From Flavobacteriaceae bacterium (GTDB lineage: Bacteria; Bacteroidota; Bacteroidia; Flavobacteriales; Flavobacteriaceae): 64,000 nt of DNA. Position 1 is the first letter of the stretch. The number at the start of each line of letters is the position of its first letter. Shown here piece by piece: positions 62,835 through 64,000 of the stretch. Under the pieces are notes generated by a model. It was not told the origin of the DNA and made no database searches. It saw nothing but the letters and a program-made list of their open reading frames with translations. The stretch spans positions 1 through 64,000 of the forward strand of contig JAHEHF010000006.1 in the NCBI GenBank assembly GCA_024644745.1. Direction: 5' to 3'. Both the position numbers and the translations under genes were made by a program.

Positions 62835-64000
62835 ATGGAAAAAAAATCAGTAGATAAACTTTTAACATTGACCAGTGAATTGCGCTGGATGATCGGTGAA
62901 GATTTTCACGACAGCCTGGCTGAGGGAATCTATGCTGATGCTTCAGAAATTGCAGAAAGCTCGGTCAGCACGGTTCCGGGGAAGCAAAAATTTCGACTCG
63001 ACAGAAAGATTGACCAGATCGTTACGAGCCGTACCTGGGGATTCCCGATTATGTTCCTGATTCTTGCAGTGGTGCTGTGGTTGACAATTCAGGGGGCCAA
63101 TTATCCTTCAGCCATGCTTGCGAATTTGCTTTTGGACAACCTGCATCCGTTTTTAAAAAATGTGGCGCTGAACTTGGGAATGCCCTGGTGGCTTGACGGA
63201 TTTCTGATTGACGGGGTATACCTTGCCGTGGCTTGGGTTATTGCTGTGATGTTGCCTCCCATGGCGATCTTTTTCCCGATGTTTACTTTATTGGAAGACT
63301 TTGGGTATTTGCCGAGGGTGGCCTTCAATATGGATAATCTTTTCAGAAAATCAGGAGCTCACGGAAAACAGGCGCTCACCATGAGTATGGGTTTCGGATG
63401 TAACGCAGCAGGTGTGGTGGCCACAAGGATCATTGACAGTCCAAGGGAAAGATTGATCGCTATTATTACCAATAATTTTTCGCTTTGCAACGGGCGCTGG
63501 CCCACGCAGATTCTTATAGCAACCATTTTCGTAGGTGCCGTTGTGCCTGAGTCCTTCTCAAGTCTGGCATCTTTAATGGCAGTGATCGGAATTGCCGTTT
63601 TAGGAATAGCATTCATGTTTCTGGTATCCTGGGGTCTTTCAAAAACAGCCCTTAAAGGAGAGGTGTCGACATTTAATCTTGAACTCCCCCCATACAGACC
63701 GCCAAGGTTCTGGAAAACCATTTATACTTCGATCATTGACAGAACCCTGATCGTTTTATGGAGGGCTATTGTTTTTGCCGCTCCGGCAGGGGCTGTGATC
63801 TGGATGATTTCAAACATCTATATAGGAAATGAAAGTATTGCGGCCTGGGCGATACATTCACTTGACGGATTTGGCTTCCTTCTCGGACTCAATGGTGTTA
63901 TTTTAGTAGCTTATGTTGTAGCCATTCCTGCGAACGAGATCGTTATTCCAACCATATTGATGCTTACCGTTCTGGTCACAGGGATCACCGCAGGGGAAGG
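62835..64000 (+). CDS. feoB: FeoB membrane permease subunit (5' part, truncated by window end)
   Basis: The frame is open from the ATG at 62835 to the window end (388 codons), so the 3' end is missing. About 75 residues of helical, soluble sequence precede the first membrane helix ([18 protein letters not shown]). FeoB Gate motifs are recognisable but variant: [13 protein letters not shown] in place of GxGCxVPxxxATR, and FSLCNGRWP in place of the usual SCSARLP. The two gate cysteines are kept. This variant resembles a separate FeoB subgroup I recall from Firmicutes. The start is 1 nt after the GTPase gene stop. Confidence 0.88.
   Translation, partial: MEKKSVDKLLTLTSELRWMIGEDFHDSLAEGIYADASEIAESSVSTVPGKQKFRLDRKIDQIVTSRTWGFPIMFLILAVVLWLTIQGANYPSAMLANLLLDNLHPFLKNVALNLGMPWWLDGFLIDGVYLAVAWVIAVMLPPMAIFFPMFTLLEDFGYLPRVAFNMDNLFRKSGAHGKQALTMSMGFGCNAAGVVATRIIDSPRERLIAIITNNFSLCNGRWPTQILIATIFVGAVVPESFSSLASLMAVIGIAVLGIAFMFLVSWGLSKTALKGEVSTFNLELPPYRPPRFWKTIYTSIIDRTLIVLWRAIVFAAPAGAVIWMISNIYIGNESIAAWAIHSLDGFGFLLGLNGVILVAYVVAIPANEIVIPTILMLTVLVTGITAGE

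Overview
The window looks like a chromosomal segment of a gliding-type marine Flavobacteriaceae member (phylum Bacteroidota). The evidence is the Bacteroidota-style promoter element (TAnnTTTG at -7, sometimes with TTG near -33) upstream of many genes, the gliding / type IX secretion genes porT(sprT) and gldH, GLPGLI, DUF4252 and outer-membrane beta-barrel families, many SPII lipoproteins, menaquinone-type ubiE, and a cobalamin-dependent ribonucleotide reductase. No rRNA, tRNA or CRISPR array was seen. Most of the DNA is tightly packed housekeeping sequence.

Layout. 1-1.06 kb: 3' end of a class II ribonucleotide reductase, then a 0.5 kb gene-free stretch with a degenerate ORF, a perfect 20-bp palindrome and octamer repeats. 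1.06-5.7 kb: ubiE-porT (minus), queA and rlmN (plus), exonuclease III (minus). 5.7-12 kb: a minus-strand operon ricT-gldH-pbp1A-acyl-CoA ligase with overlapping or nearly touching genes, preceded by a small ferredoxin. 12-16 kb: holB, trhA, a GlsB-like protein, trpS, ridA. 16-26 kb: a minus-strand run with GH29 fucosidase, aldo/keto reductase, pgk, S9 peptidase, a carboxypeptidase-regulatory-like protein, and an M1 peptidase / NTF2-like lipoprotein / Zn-knuckle operon.

26-28 kb is the most accessory-looking part: a short SSB, a four-helix-bundle (23S intervening-sequence-type) protein gene between oppositely oriented arrays of one octamer, YjbQ, and a truncated IS5-like transposase. 28-35.5 kb holds two ~1048-aa Asp-box propeller paralogues flanking an AlkB-type di-iron hydroxylase. 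35.5-42 kb: a large MscS-type channel, a nitrilase-racemase pair, and Tex. 42-48.2 kb: an ECF sigma factor, a probable anti-sigma factor, an outer-membrane protein, a GLPGLI protein and a TonB-receptor-like barrel, with a large palindrome in the middle. 48-60 kb: metG, LD-carboxypeptidase, YraN, a TlpA-type thiol protein, an SDR, a DUF4252 lipoprotein, PhoH, Mfd, and a TerB-like protein.

60.2-64 kb is a ferrous-iron uptake operon: a DtxR/MntR-type regulator with a dyad operator in its own promoter, a second DtxR-like protein with an N-terminal membrane segment and a C-terminal FeoA domain, and FeoB encoded as two genes (soluble GTPase, then a permease cut off by the window end). I regard this operon and the octamer-flanked four-helix-bundle cassette as the best candidates for under-described biology here.
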